Source: an uncultured Pelagibacteraceae bacterium (GTDB taxonomy: Bacteria; Pseudomonadota; Alphaproteobacteria; Pelagibacterales; Pelagibacteraceae). From it: DNA of 64,000 bases. Below are positions 29,489 through 39,102 of the stretch, piece by piece (the first letter of the stretch is position 1; every line of letters begins with the position of its first letter). The stretch spans positions 124,001 to 188,000 of the forward strand of contig CACJQI010000001.1 of the NCBI GenBank assembly GCA_902595535.1. The letters run 5' to 3'. The translations under genes were made by a program, and so were the position numbers. The notes under the pieces are model-generated. The model worked only from the letters and a program-made list of their open reading frames with translations. It was not told where the DNA came from and did no database searches.

Positions 29489-31171
29489 TTAATTGTAAAT
29501 AGACTCTATTTTAGGCATTAAGCGTAGAAGTTCTTTGGTGTAATCATGTTGTGGATTCAAAAACAAGTCTTCTGTGCCTGTAACTTCACATAATTTGCCA
29601 TCTTTTAAAACTCCTATTCTATCACACATTTGTCTTACAACAGGTAAGTCATGACTTATGAATAGAATTGTTAAATTTAATTGTTCTTGAAGATCCTTAA
29701 GTAAATTTAAAATCTGAGCTTGAATGCTTACATCTAAAGCAGATGTTGGTTCATCACATACTAAAAGTCTTGGTTGAGTTGCAAGGGCTCTTGCAATTGA
29801 TATTCTTTGTCTTTGTCCACCAGAAAATTCATGTGGATATCGATCAGCAGATTTTTGTGAAAGCTCAACGGACTCTAATAAATCAAAAATATAATTATTT
29901 AAATCGCCACTTGATATTGAAGCATTATGAAGTTTAATTGGTTCTGAAATTATTTCTTTAACTTTTAATCTTCCGTTTAAAGAAGAGTAAGGATCTTGAA
30001 AAATCATTTGTATCTGTTTTCTAAATTTCATCATTTCAGATTTTTCTTTTATTTTTGTTATACAAATATTATCGAAAAATATATCTCCTGAAGAAGGTTT
30101 GAATAAATTTACTATCATTTTTGCAATTGTTGATTTTCCACTTCCACTTTCGCCAACTAAACCAAATGACTCTCCTTCTTTAATTTCAAATGAGACATTA
30201 TCAACAGCCATTACTGAATTTTTTGAGCTTTCAGTAAAAAAATTGTCATCAAAACTTTTACTTAGATTTTTTATTTGAACCAAATCCTGTTCTACAATTT
30301 CTTTTTTATTCCATCTGTTTAAAATTTTTATATTATTTTTCTGATTGTTTTTATTTTCTTTTTCAATAATTACAAATCTAGAAATTTTTTTATTAGTAGG
30401 TGGAACTGAACTTACTAAGCTTTTTGTGTATGTTTCTTTTGGTTTAGTTAGTATTTCTTTTGTTAAACCGATTTCAACTAAATTACCACTTTTCATTACA
30501 GCAACTCTATCAGCTGTCTCTGCAATTACTCCCATATCATGAGTGATTAAAATTACAGCTAAATTTCTCTCTTTTGTAAGTTTTTTTATTAAATCAAGTA
30601 TTTGAGATTGAATTGAAACATCTAAAGCAGTAGTTGGTTCGTCTGCAATTAGCAGTTCAGGTTCACAACATAATGCCAGTGAAATTACAACTCTCTGTCT
30701 CATACCTCCTGAGAACTGATGTGGATAGTTATTAAATCTTTTCTCTGCGTCTTTAATTCCAACTTCTTTTAAAAGACCAATTGATTTAATTTTTGCTTCT
30801 TCTTTTGTAAGATCCAAATGTGTTTGTATGGTCTCTATTAATTGTTCACCAATTGTAAGTATTGGGTTAAGAGAGGTTTGAGGATCTTGAAATATAAGCC
30901 CAACTTTTTTACCTCTATATTTAATGATATTTGATGGATCTTTATGAATATCCAAATCACCTAACATTACTGAGCCACTTGATAATTTGCCAGGAGCATC
31001 TATTAGATTAATAATTGCGTTTCCAACTGTACTTTTTCCAGAGCCAGACTCGCCAACTAAACCTAATATTTCCCCTTTATTTACTTCAATATTTACTCCT
31101 TTAGCAGCATAAACTGTTTCTTTTCTCATGGGATAATCAACACTGAGATTTTTGATCTTTAAAAAACTCAT
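29489..31171 (-). CDS. Peptide-type ABC transporter, fused double ATPase (DppD-DppF)
   Basis: A protein of 560 residues from ATG at 31171, which overlaps the upstream permease stop (ATGA); an ATG at 31207 would give 12 extra residues. Two complete ABC domains lie in tandem. Domain 1 has GLVGESGSGKSTVGN, FSGGMRQRV and LLIADEPTTALDV. Domain 2 has GLVGESGSGKSTIAK, FSGGQRQRISIARAL and LLVCDEPTSALDV. Each is followed by the oligopeptide-transporter C-terminal extension (VPPTNKKISRF; LLRLMPKIES). It energises import by the permease pair just upstream. Fusion of DppD and DppF types is known in this family. Confidence 0.92.
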   Translation of the reverse strand: MSFLKIKNLSVDYPMRKETVYAAKGVNIEVNKGEILGLVGESGSGKSTVGNAIINLIDAPGKLSSGSVMLGDLDIHKDPSNIIKYRGKKVGLIFQDPQTSLNPILTIGEQLIETIQTHLDLTKEEAKIKSIGLLKEVGIKDAEKRFNNYPHQFSGGMRQRVVISLALCCEPELLIADEPTTALDVSIQSQILDLIKKLTKERNLAVILITHDMGVIAETADRVAVMKSGNLVEIGLTKEILTKPKETYTKSLVSSVPPTNKKISRFVIIEKENKNNQKNNIKILNRWNKKEIVEQDLVQIKNLSKSFDDNFFTESSKNSVMAVDNVSFEIKEGESFGLVGESGSGKSTIAKMIVNLFKPSSGDIFFDNICITKIKEKSEMMKFRKQIQMIFQDPYSSLNGRLKVKEIISEPIKLHNASISSGDLNNYIFDLLESVELSQKSADRYPHEFSGGQRQRISIARALATQPRLLVCDEPTSALDVSIQAQILNLLKDLQEQLNLTILFISHDLPVVRQMCDRIGVLKDGKLCEVTGTEDLFLNPQHDYTKELLRLMPKIESIYN

Positions 31172-32103
31172 TTTTTTAACCTTGGGTTTAAAGTGTCCCT
31201 CATCCAATCTCCCAAGAGGTTAATTGAAAAGGCTAAAATTACTAAAAAGATTGCTGGAAAAAAAGTAATCCACCACTCACCAGAGAATAAGAAATCATTA
31301 CCTAGTCTAATCAATGTTCCTAAAGATGGAGTAGTAGGAGGAACACCTACACCTAAAAAACTTAAAGTTGACTCAGCTATGATTGCTAAAGCAAGACCAA
31401 TAGTTCCAATGACTAATACTGGTCTTAAAATATTTGGCAAGATATGCTTGAACATAATAATTAAGTTTGAAACACCAATTATTGTTGAAGCTGAAACATA
31501 ATCTTTGTTTTTTTCAACTAAGGTTGCTGCTCTAGATACTCTTGCAAACTGAGGCCACTCTGAAATTCCTATTGCAAATATCAAAACATAAATTGCCATT
31601 TCATCATGCATTTCTCTTGAAATTAATCCTCTTGCAATTCCATCAACTAGCAGTGCCATTAATATACTTGGCACAGTAAGTTGAACATCTGTTAATCTCA
31701 TAACAATCATTTCATATTTACCACCAAAATAACCAGCGGTTAATCCTAATCCAACTCCAAGTATTAAACTAAAGATAATTGCAGAAAAACCAACGATCAA
31801 TGAAATTCTAGAACCATAAAGAATTGTTGATAGCATATCTCTACCTTGACCATCAGTTCCTAAAATAAATTTAGCAAGACCATCCTCTGTCCATGATGGT
31901 GGTGTAAAAGCTTCCATTAACGATAATGATGAAGGATCAAATGGATTATATGGAGTGATCAATTCTACAAAAAAAGAACAAAAGAAAATTATAAATAAAA
32001 TAACTGATGATACAATTGCAGTCGGAGACTTCATAAAACTATGATAGATATCGCTATCTTTAATTCTATCCCAAGTACTAATATTTCTATCCACTTGAAA
32101 CAT
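31168..32103 (-). CDS. Peptide-type ABC transporter permease (DppC/OppC family)
   Basis: A protein of 311 residues. The N-terminal cytoplasmic segment and first helix (about 30-50) carry the OppC_N pattern, followed by GTDGQGRDMLSTILYGSRISL, a hallmark of DppC/OppC permeases. The EAA loop for ATPase contact is ARVSRAATLVEKNKDYVSASTIIGVSN. About six membrane helices. It overlaps the DppB-like gene by 17 bases and the ATPase by four, so the transporter is one operon. Confidence 0.92.
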   Translation of the reverse strand: MFQVDRNISTWDRIKDSDIYHSFMKSPTAIVSSVILFIIFFCSFFVELITPYNPFDPSSLSLMEAFTPPSWTEDGLAKFILGTDGQGRDMLSTILYGSRISLIVGFSAIIFSLILGVGLGLTAGYFGGKYEMIVMRLTDVQLTVPSILMALLVDGIARGLISREMHDEMAIYVLIFAIGISEWPQFARVSRAATLVEKNKDYVSASTIIGVSNLIIMFKHILPNILRPVLVIGTIGLALAIIAESTLSFLGVGVPPTTPSLGTLIRLGNDFLFSGEWWITFFPAIFLVILAFSINLLGDWMRDTLNPRLKK

Positions 32104-33070
32104 CTCCTTTAACTCTAATTCTAGGGTCTATAAAATAATATAAAATATCTACGATAAAATTTATCATTACAAAAACAAAAGCAATGAAAATTAAATAAGC
32201 TGACATAATCGGTATATCAACAAACTGAACAGCTTGAATAAACAAAAAACCCATACCTGGCCACTGAAAGACTGTTTCAGTAATTATTGAAAATGCAATC
32301 AATGTTCCAATGTTAATTCCTGCAATGGTAATAACTGGAATTAATCCATTTTTTAACGCATGTTTATATTTGATACTATTTTCACTAATTCCTCTTGCTC
32401 GTGCAAACTTAATATAATCTGTTTGTAAAATTTCCATCATTTCCGCTCTTACAAGTCTAATGATGTAAGTCATTTGAAAAAGGCTTAATGTTACAGAAGG
32501 TAGTATAATTGCTTTTAATCCTGAGATTGTTAAAAACCCTGTCGTCCAAAATCCAAAGTCAACTACTTCTCCTCTACCAAAAGATGGTAAAATTCCTAAT
32601 ATGACTGCAAATAAATAAATAAACAGAATACCGATTACAAATGTTGGTAGCGAAACTCCGAGCAATGAGACTGCTAAAATAATATCACTTAAAAAACCTT
32701 TCCTATTTATTCCCGTATACACTCCTAATAATGTTCCAGTAATTAGAGCAATTAAAGCTGATATTACAACAAGCTCAATTGTTGCTGGTAAACGCTCAGT
32801 TATTAATTCAGAAACAGGTCTTCTTAATTGATAAGAAATTCCAAATTCTCCCTTAGAGGCATTAACAACAAATCTTGAAAATTGGACATGAATAGGATCC
32901 ATTAATCCTAATGTTTCTCTTAATTCAGCTCTTTCTTCATCTGAGGTTTCTTCTCCAACCATATTGTTGATTGGATCCCCTACAAAATTAAATAGAGAGA
33001 ATGATACAAAGGCAACAACTAACATTACCAAAACAGACTGAAACAATCGTTTAAAGAAATATTTTATCAA
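32087..33070 (-). CDS. Peptide-type ABC transporter permease (DppB/OppB family)
   Basis: A protein of 327 residues beginning MIKYFFKRLFQSVLVMLVVAFVSFSLFNFVGDP, the standard DppB/OppB N-terminus. The EAA loop reads VRAEMMEILQTDYIKFARARGISENSIKYKHALKNG. Six membrane helices. It partners the DppC-like protein to form the channel. It follows the binding-protein gene after a 65-base spacer that contains a strong palindrome at 33096-33125. The protein ends with FIDPRIRVKGDVSSG. Confidence 0.92.
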   Translation of the reverse strand: MIKYFFKRLFQSVLVMLVVAFVSFSLFNFVGDPINNMVGEETSDEERAELRETLGLMDPIHVQFSRFVVNASKGEFGISYQLRRPVSELITERLPATIELVVISALIALITGTLLGVYTGINRKGFLSDIILAVSLLGVSLPTFVIGILFIYLFAVILGILPSFGRGEVVDFGFWTTGFLTISGLKAIILPSVTLSLFQMTYIIRLVRAEMMEILQTDYIKFARARGISENSIKYKHALKNGLIPVITIAGINIGTLIAFSIITETVFQWPGMGFLFIQAVQFVDIPIMSAYLIFIAFVFVMINFIVDILYYFIDPRIRVKGDVSSG

Positions 33071-33095
33071 TTGAAGAAGGTGTTATTATTTAGAT

Positions 33096-33125
33096 ACTAG
33101 CCCTTTATAATTATAAAGGGCTAGT
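33096..33125 (-). terminator. Perfect 30-base inverted repeat between binding-protein and permease genes
   Basis: Two 15-base arms (ACTAGCCCTTTATAA and its exact complement) abut without a loop, giving up to 15 pairs, or about 13 with a 4-base loop. It lies in the only sizeable gap of the transporter operon, 11 bases after the binding-protein stop region. There is no long T run on the transcribed strand, so it is more likely a partial terminator or an RNA-stabilising hairpin than a full stop. Such elements allow more binding protein than permease to be made. Confidence 0.7.
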
Positions 33126-33135
33126 AAAATATTAT

Positions 33136-34698
33136 TTAGTTAAAGCTAGCAGCCTTAAATAACGGTTCGTTATTTGGTCTGATAGGTACGTTAACATTAC
33201 TTTTTGCAGCCCATGAAATTACCTGGTGGTGAAGAGGAAGATAAGAAATATCATCTTTCACAATTTTCCAAGCATTTGCTATTGCAGCATTCCTTTTATC
33301 TAAATCAACTTCCCCTTCCATAATTCTTATAGCAGCGTCTACTTCAGAGTTACTAAAGTTAACTTTGTTCCAGCTAGCACCAGATTCATATAAATAATGA
33401 AAAACATAGTGACTATCTAGAGTAGGAACACCCCAACCAAGCATATAGAAATCACCTTGATTATCTTTTAGCTCTTTAAAGTGTTTGCTTTTTGTTTGTG
33501 CAAATAGATTTACGTTAACACCGATTTTACCCAACATACCAACAACAGCTGTACAAATCGCTTCATCATTTACATATCTGTCGTTTGGACATCTAAGCTC
33601 AACATCAAATCCATTAGGATAACCTGCATCAGTTAATAATTGTTTTGCTGCATTAACATCGTAAGGTAATCTTTTATCAAGATCTTTAGTGTAACCATTT
33701 ACACCAGGAAAAGTAATAATTCCCGCTGGTTCACTTAAACCTCTCATAACTTTTTTCTTGATCGCTTCAATATCAATTGCTTGATAAAGAGCTTGTCTTA
33801 CCTCTTTTTTCTTAAACGGATTGTCACCTGTATTTCCAGTTCTTAACTGATCAGCGGCTTGATCCATTCCTAAGAAAATTGTACGCATTTGAGCTGTACT
33901 TTCAACTTTGTGTGAAGAAGAAGATCCAATTCGAGCTAAATCCTGAACTGGAGCATCTGTTACTAAATCAATTTCACCAGATAATAATGCTGCAACCCTA
34001 GTTGCTGCATTTTTAATAGGTAACAATTGAATTTGAGTTACTTTTTTATCTTTCATCTCACCCCACCAGTGTTTATTTCTTTTAAACACTGTTTTAGTAT
34101 TAGGTTCTCTTAAAGTAATTTTAAAAGGACCTGTTCCTAGAGCATTCGTTGCTGAAAAAGTTTCTTGTCCAGCATCCCAATTTTGTGGAGACATTGCAAA
34201 ATTCTTTTCAGACCATGCTTTCGACATTATAAAAATGTTAGATAATTGGTTTAAAAGAATTGGATTTGGCTTACTTGTAGTAATTTTAACTGAATAATCG
34301 CCAACAGCTTCAACTCCTGAAATTGTGCTTATATATTCTTTAAAATCAGATGTTCTTTGTTTTGCCCTTAAAACACTAAATACAACATCAGCTGATGTCA
34401 TTTTAGAACCATCAGAAAACTTAACATCTTCTCTTAATGTAAAGATCCAAGTATTTGGATCGGTCGCTTTCCAACTTTTTGCTAACGCGGGACCAATTTT
34501 CATATCTACCGCTCTTTCAACTAAAGCTTCGTATACTTGTCTAGACACTTGAGTTGTCGGACCTTCATTTTGTGCGTGTGGATCTAGTGTAAGACTGTCT
34601 CCTTGCATTGACCATTTTATAGTTTTGGCCATTGCTGAAGAAAATCCAAATACTAGAACTACAGATAATAGAACTCTTATTAAACTTTTAATGTTCAT
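33136..34698 (-). CDS. Extracellular solute-binding protein, family 5 (peptide type)
   Basis: A protein of 520 residues with a Sec signal peptide (cleavage expected after AMA, residue about 24). The mature start KTIKWSMQGDSLTLDPHAQNEGPTTQVSRQVYEALVER is typical of DppA/OppA-like proteins, as is the TWIFTLREDVKFSDGSKMTSADVVFS segment. No lipobox is seen, so it is probably free in the periplasm. It delivers substrate to the permeases encoded downstream. The ligand (peptides, glutathione or other) cannot be deduced. A strong ribosome-binding site, AGGGG, precedes the ATG. Confidence 0.92.
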   Translation of the reverse strand: MNIKSLIRVLLSVVLVFGFSSAMAKTIKWSMQGDSLTLDPHAQNEGPTTQVSRQVYEALVERAVDMKIGPALAKSWKATDPNTWIFTLREDVKFSDGSKMTSADVVFSVLRAKQRTSDFKEYISTISGVEAVGDYSVKITTSKPNPILLNQLSNIFIMSKAWSEKNFAMSPQNWDAGQETFSATNALGTGPFKITLREPNTKTVFKRNKHWWGEMKDKKVTQIQLLPIKNAATRVAALLSGEIDLVTDAPVQDLARIGSSSSHKVESTAQMRTIFLGMDQAADQLRTGNTGDNPFKKKEVRQALYQAIDIEAIKKKVMRGLSEPAGIITFPGVNGYTKDLDKRLPYDVNAAKQLLTDAGYPNGFDVELRCPNDRYVNDEAICTAVVGMLGKIGVNVNLFAQTKSKHFKELKDNQGDFYMLGWGVPTLDSHYVFHYLYESGASWNKVNFSNSEVDAAIRIMEGEVDLDKRNAAIANAWKIVKDDISYLPLHHQVISWAAKSNVNVPIRPNNEPLFKAASFN

Positions 34699-34779
34699 TA
34701 TTCCCCTTTTTTTTAAATTTATTTAAAAAAGTATAAGTGAAATAACTAAATTATTACAGATAAATTTTTCAATAAAAAA

Positions 34780-35820
<1,041 letters not shown>

Positions 35821-36369
35821 TTAATTGAATATTTGAGCACCTCTTGTCATAGCCACAGCCCCAGTTCTAGAAGTACTTACAAGTCCTAAAGGCTTTAATT
35901 TTTTGTTCATAATATCTATCTCTCTTCTAAGTGCAGTAATCTGAATAACTGCTGATGATTTTGTTTCATCTAGTATTACGGGATTAAATTTTTTACAAGC
36001 ATTTAAACATTTCTCAATTTTACTTTTTTTACCAACAACTTTAAATAACGCCATTTCCTTAAATATTACATTCTTATCTTCTCTTTTAAACTCAGCAACC
36101 TTATGAACTGGAACTAATTTAGTTAATTGTAGTCTAATTTGCTCAATTACTTGTGGAGTTCCAGTGGTTACAATTGTTATTCTTGAAATATTTTTTATCG
36201 CATCAACCTCAGCCACTGCTAAAGATTCTATATTGTAACCTCTTCCTGAAAATAGACCAACAACTCTTGCTAAAACACCAGCTTCATTATCTACCCAAAC
36301 AACAAAGATATATGTATCTGATTTTTGTTTTTTTGTAGGGACACTATAAGCTGATTTTGATTTTGGCAT
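35821..36369 (-). CDS. ilvN: Acetolactate synthase regulatory (small) subunit
   Basis: A protein of 182 residues. An ACT domain at about 20-95 (FVVWVDNEAGVLARVVGLFSGRGYNIESLAVAEV) is followed by the C-terminal ACT-like half (VVGKKSKIEKCLNACKKFNPVILDETKSSAVIQITA...). This domain binds valine for feedback control and activates the catalytic subunit. It starts 4 bases after the ilvB stop. Length and order match the alphaproteobacterial ilvH/ilvN. Confidence 0.94.
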   Translation of the reverse strand: MPKSKSAYSVPTKKQKSDTYIFVVWVDNEAGVLARVVGLFSGRGYNIESLAVAEVDAIKNISRITIVTTGTPQVIEQIRLQLTKLVPVHKVAEFKREDKNVIFKEMALFKVVGKKSKIEKCLNACKKFNPVILDETKSSAVIQITALRREIDIMNKKLKPLGLVSTSRTGAVAMTRGAQIFN

Positions 36370-36373
36370 TAAA

Positions 36374-38140
36374 TTAAACTAAGGCTTTGCCTTTTCCTTT
36401 GATTTTATTTTCTTCTTGATCATTTGGACCTAAGATCATTTGATTATGTGGTTTACCTGATGGGATCATTGGGAAACAATTCTCATTTGGATCAACATGA
36501 CAATCAAAAATTACTGGACCATCATAATCAATCATTTCCTGAATTTTTTCATCTAGATCTAAAGGATTAACTACTTTAATACCTTTGCATCCATAAGCTT
36601 CTGCCATTTTCATAAAATCAGGCAAAGCCTCTGAATAACTCTCTGAATAATTTTTTTCATGTAAAAGCTCCTGCCACTGCCTTACCATTCCCATATACTG
36701 ATTATTTAGAATAAAAATCTTTATGGGTAAATTATACTGAATAGCGGTAGACATTTCTTGCATAGTCATCAAAACTGATGCCTCTCCAGCAATATCAACT
36801 ACTAATTTTTCTGGATGAGCGATTTGAACACCAACAGCAGCTGGCAATCCGTATCCCATTGTGCCCAACCCTCCAGATGTCATCCATCTATTCGGTTTAT
36901 TAAACTTATAGTGTTGAGCAGCCCACATTTGATGTTGACCAACTTCTGTAGTTACATAAGTATCTTTATTTTTAGTTAATTCGTAAAGTCTTTGAACAGC
37001 ATGTTGTGGTTTAATAGTTTCGTCACTATTAATAAAATTCAGAGAGTCTTTTCTTCTCCATTTTTCTATCTGTTCCCACCATTTTGCAATATTTGATTTA
37101 TTTGATTTACCATTGCCATTTTTACTTTTTACTATTGTTTTATTTATTCTATTTAAAACACTTGAAACATCTCCAACAATAGCAAGATCGACTTTGATAA
37201 TTTTATTAATAGATGAAGGATCTATATCAATATGAACTTTTTTAGATTTTGGTGAAAACTCATCAATTTTTCCTGTGATACGATCATCAAATCTTGCTCC
37301 AATATTTATTAATAGATCACAATCATGCATGGCATTGTTTGCTTCGTAAGTACCGTGCATTCCAAGCATTCCTAAAAATTGATTATCATCCCCAGGAAAA
37401 GCTCCAAGACCTTGCAGAGTAGAAGTTATTGGAAACCCAGTTAAACTAGCTAATTCTCTTAGAGCTTCACTTGCCTTTGGACCTGAATTTATAACTCCTC
37501 CACCAGAATATATTACTGGCTTCTTAGTTTTACTAAATAATTTTATTAATTCATCGATATCGTTTTGAGAAAATTTATTTTGGAGTTTACCGTTTATTTT
37601 TTTTTCTATTTTTGGTTTTTTGTATTTTGTTTTTGCAAACTGAATATCTTTTGGAATATCAACTAATACTGGTCCTGGTCTACCAGTAGTAGCGACTTTA
37701 AATGCTTCATGCATAACATTAGATAGATCATTGATATCTTTAACTAACCAATTATGCTTAGTGCATGGTCTTGTAATTCCAGTGGTATCACATTCTTGAA
37801 ACGCATCAGTTCCAATTAAATGAGTTGGTACCTGACCTGAAATACAAACAAGTGGAACAGAGTCCATGTATGCATCTGTCAATGCAGTTACAACATTTGT
37901 TGCACCAGGGCCCGATGTTACAAGAACAACGCCTGGTTTGCCTGATGATCTTGCATAACCTTCTGCTGCATGGCCTGCACCTTGCTCATGTCTAACTAAA
38001 ATATGTTTGATTGAAGAATGATTTTTTAATTCATCATAAATTGGCAAAACTGCGCCACCAGGATATCCAAAAATATGTTCAACCTTCTGATCTTCAAGGC
38101 ACTTAAAAACAATCTCTGCTCCTGTATATAATTTTGGCAT
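36374..38140 (-). CDS. ilvB: Acetolactate synthase catalytic (large) subunit
   Basis: A protein of 588 residues with the three ThDP-enzyme domains. The catalytic glutamate lies in VRHEQGAGHAAEGYARSSG. The FAD/central domain covers about 195-335. The ThDP-Mg motif is in VVDIAGEASVLMTMQEMSTAIQY...NNQYMGMVRQWQ. The usual motif begins GDG or GDA with a metal-binding Asp; here it reads GEA (codon complement 36782-36784). It makes acetolactate and acetohydroxybutyrate for branched-chain amino acids. First gene of ilvBNC, 49 bases downstream of miaA on the same strand. Confidence 0.95.
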   Translation of the reverse strand: MPKLYTGAEIVFKCLEDQKVEHIFGYPGGAVLPIYDELKNHSSIKHILVRHEQGAGHAAEGYARSSGKPGVVLVTSGPGATNVVTALTDAYMDSVPLVCISGQVPTHLIGTDAFQECDTTGITRPCTKHNWLVKDINDLSNVMHEAFKVATTGRPGPVLVDIPKDIQFAKTKYKKPKIEKKINGKLQNKFSQNDIDELIKLFSKTKKPVIYSGGGVINSGPKASEALRELASLTGFPITSTLQGLGAFPGDDNQFLGMLGMHGTYEANNAMHDCDLLINIGARFDDRITGKIDEFSPKSKKVHIDIDPSSINKIIKVDLAIVGDVSSVLNRINKTIVKSKNGNGKSNKSNIAKWWEQIEKWRRKDSLNFINSDETIKPQHAVQRLYELTKNKDTYVTTEVGQHQMWAAQHYKFNKPNRWMTSGGLGTMGYGLPAAVGVQIAHPEKLVVDIAGEASVLMTMQEMSTAIQYNLPIKIFILNNQYMGMVRQWQELLHEKNYSESYSEALPDFMKMAEAYGCKGIKVVNPLDLDEKIQEMIDYDGPVIFDCHVDPNENCFPMIPSGKPHNQMILGPNDQEENKIKGKGKALV

Positions 38141-38188
38141 TATGCAATCTAGCTGAAGTTGTACTGATTGGTCAAGTTTTAGAATGAA

Positions 38189-39100
38189 TTATTTAAATTT
38201 TTTTAAAAACTTATTTAAGTCTTCTGGCATTAATTTTAACCAACTTTGCATGTTACCTCTGGCCCAGGTACTTTGTCTTTTAGCGTATTGTCTGGTTTTT
38301 ATTGATATTTTTTCGCTTATTTCACTTAATTTTTTTTTATTTATTAAAAATTCTTTTATTTCAGCTATGCCTATAGCTTTATTGACGCTCTTATCTTTTT
38401 TTACATTTAGTTTAATAAATCTTTTTACTTCAGGTATTGCACCACTTTTAAGCATTTCATTTGTTCTATTAGCAATCCTCTTAATTAAATCTTGTCGAGG
38501 ATAATCAATATAAATTTTGTAAAACTCTTCATCCTTGAAATTAGATTTAGTGCCTTCAAACCATTCCTGAAGAGATTTTTTTGTAAACAACTTTACCTCA
38601 TAAGCTCTTATCGATCTTTGAGCGTCAGTTGGGTTGATATTTTTTACATAACTTGGATCTAGTTTTAAAAGCTTCTCGTGAAATTTCTTTTGACCTAATT
38701 TTTTATGTAATTTTCTTATTTTATTTCTAAATTTAATTGGAATATTTGGTATCTTAACCAAACCATCAGTCAACGATTTAAAATATAATCCTGTTCCACC
38801 AACTAAAATAGGAACTTTTTTTCTTTTTTTTATCTCATTAATTTTTTTTGTTACAAGTTTTAACCAATCGCCTGTTGAAAAATTTTTTTTCACATCATGA
38901 AAACCGTAAAGATGATGTTTTATTTTTTGATAATTTTTAGGATTTGGTCTTGCAGATAAAACTTTGAGCTGTTTATAAACTTGAATGCTATCCGCATTTA
39001 TAATTTCACCTTTAATTTTTTTTGCAATTTTTATAGCGAAATGGGATTTACCTGAAGCTGTTGGTCCTGAAATTAGAATAATCTTGGATTTTAAATCCAT
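38189..39100 (-). CDS. miaA: tRNA dimethylallyltransferase
   Basis: A protein of 303 residues. P-loop ISGPTASGKSHFAIKIAKK is near residue 8, followed by INADSIQVYKQLKVLSARP, GGTGLYFKSLTDG and the tRNA-contact segment NPTDAQRSIRAYEV. The C-terminus has KTRQYAKRQSTWARG. It adds a dimethylallyl group to A37 of tRNAs reading UNN codons, using DMAPP. It lies 2 bases after the HtrA gene stop. The protein is very lysine-rich, as usual here. Confidence 0.95.
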   Translation of the reverse strand: MDLKSKIILISGPTASGKSHFAIKIAKKIKGEIINADSIQVYKQLKVLSARPNPKNYQKIKHHLYGFHDVKKNFSTGDWLKLVTKKINEIKKRKKVPILVGGTGLYFKSLTDGLVKIPNIPIKFRNKIRKLHKKLGQKKFHEKLLKLDPSYVKNINPTDAQRSIRAYEVKLFTKKSLQEWFEGTKSNFKDEEFYKIYIDYPRQDLIKRIANRTNEMLKSGAIPEVKRFIKLNVKKDKSVNKAIGIAEIKEFLINKKKLSEISEKISIKTRQYAKRQSTWARGNMQSWLKLMPEDLNKFLKKFK

Positions 39101-39102
39101 TA

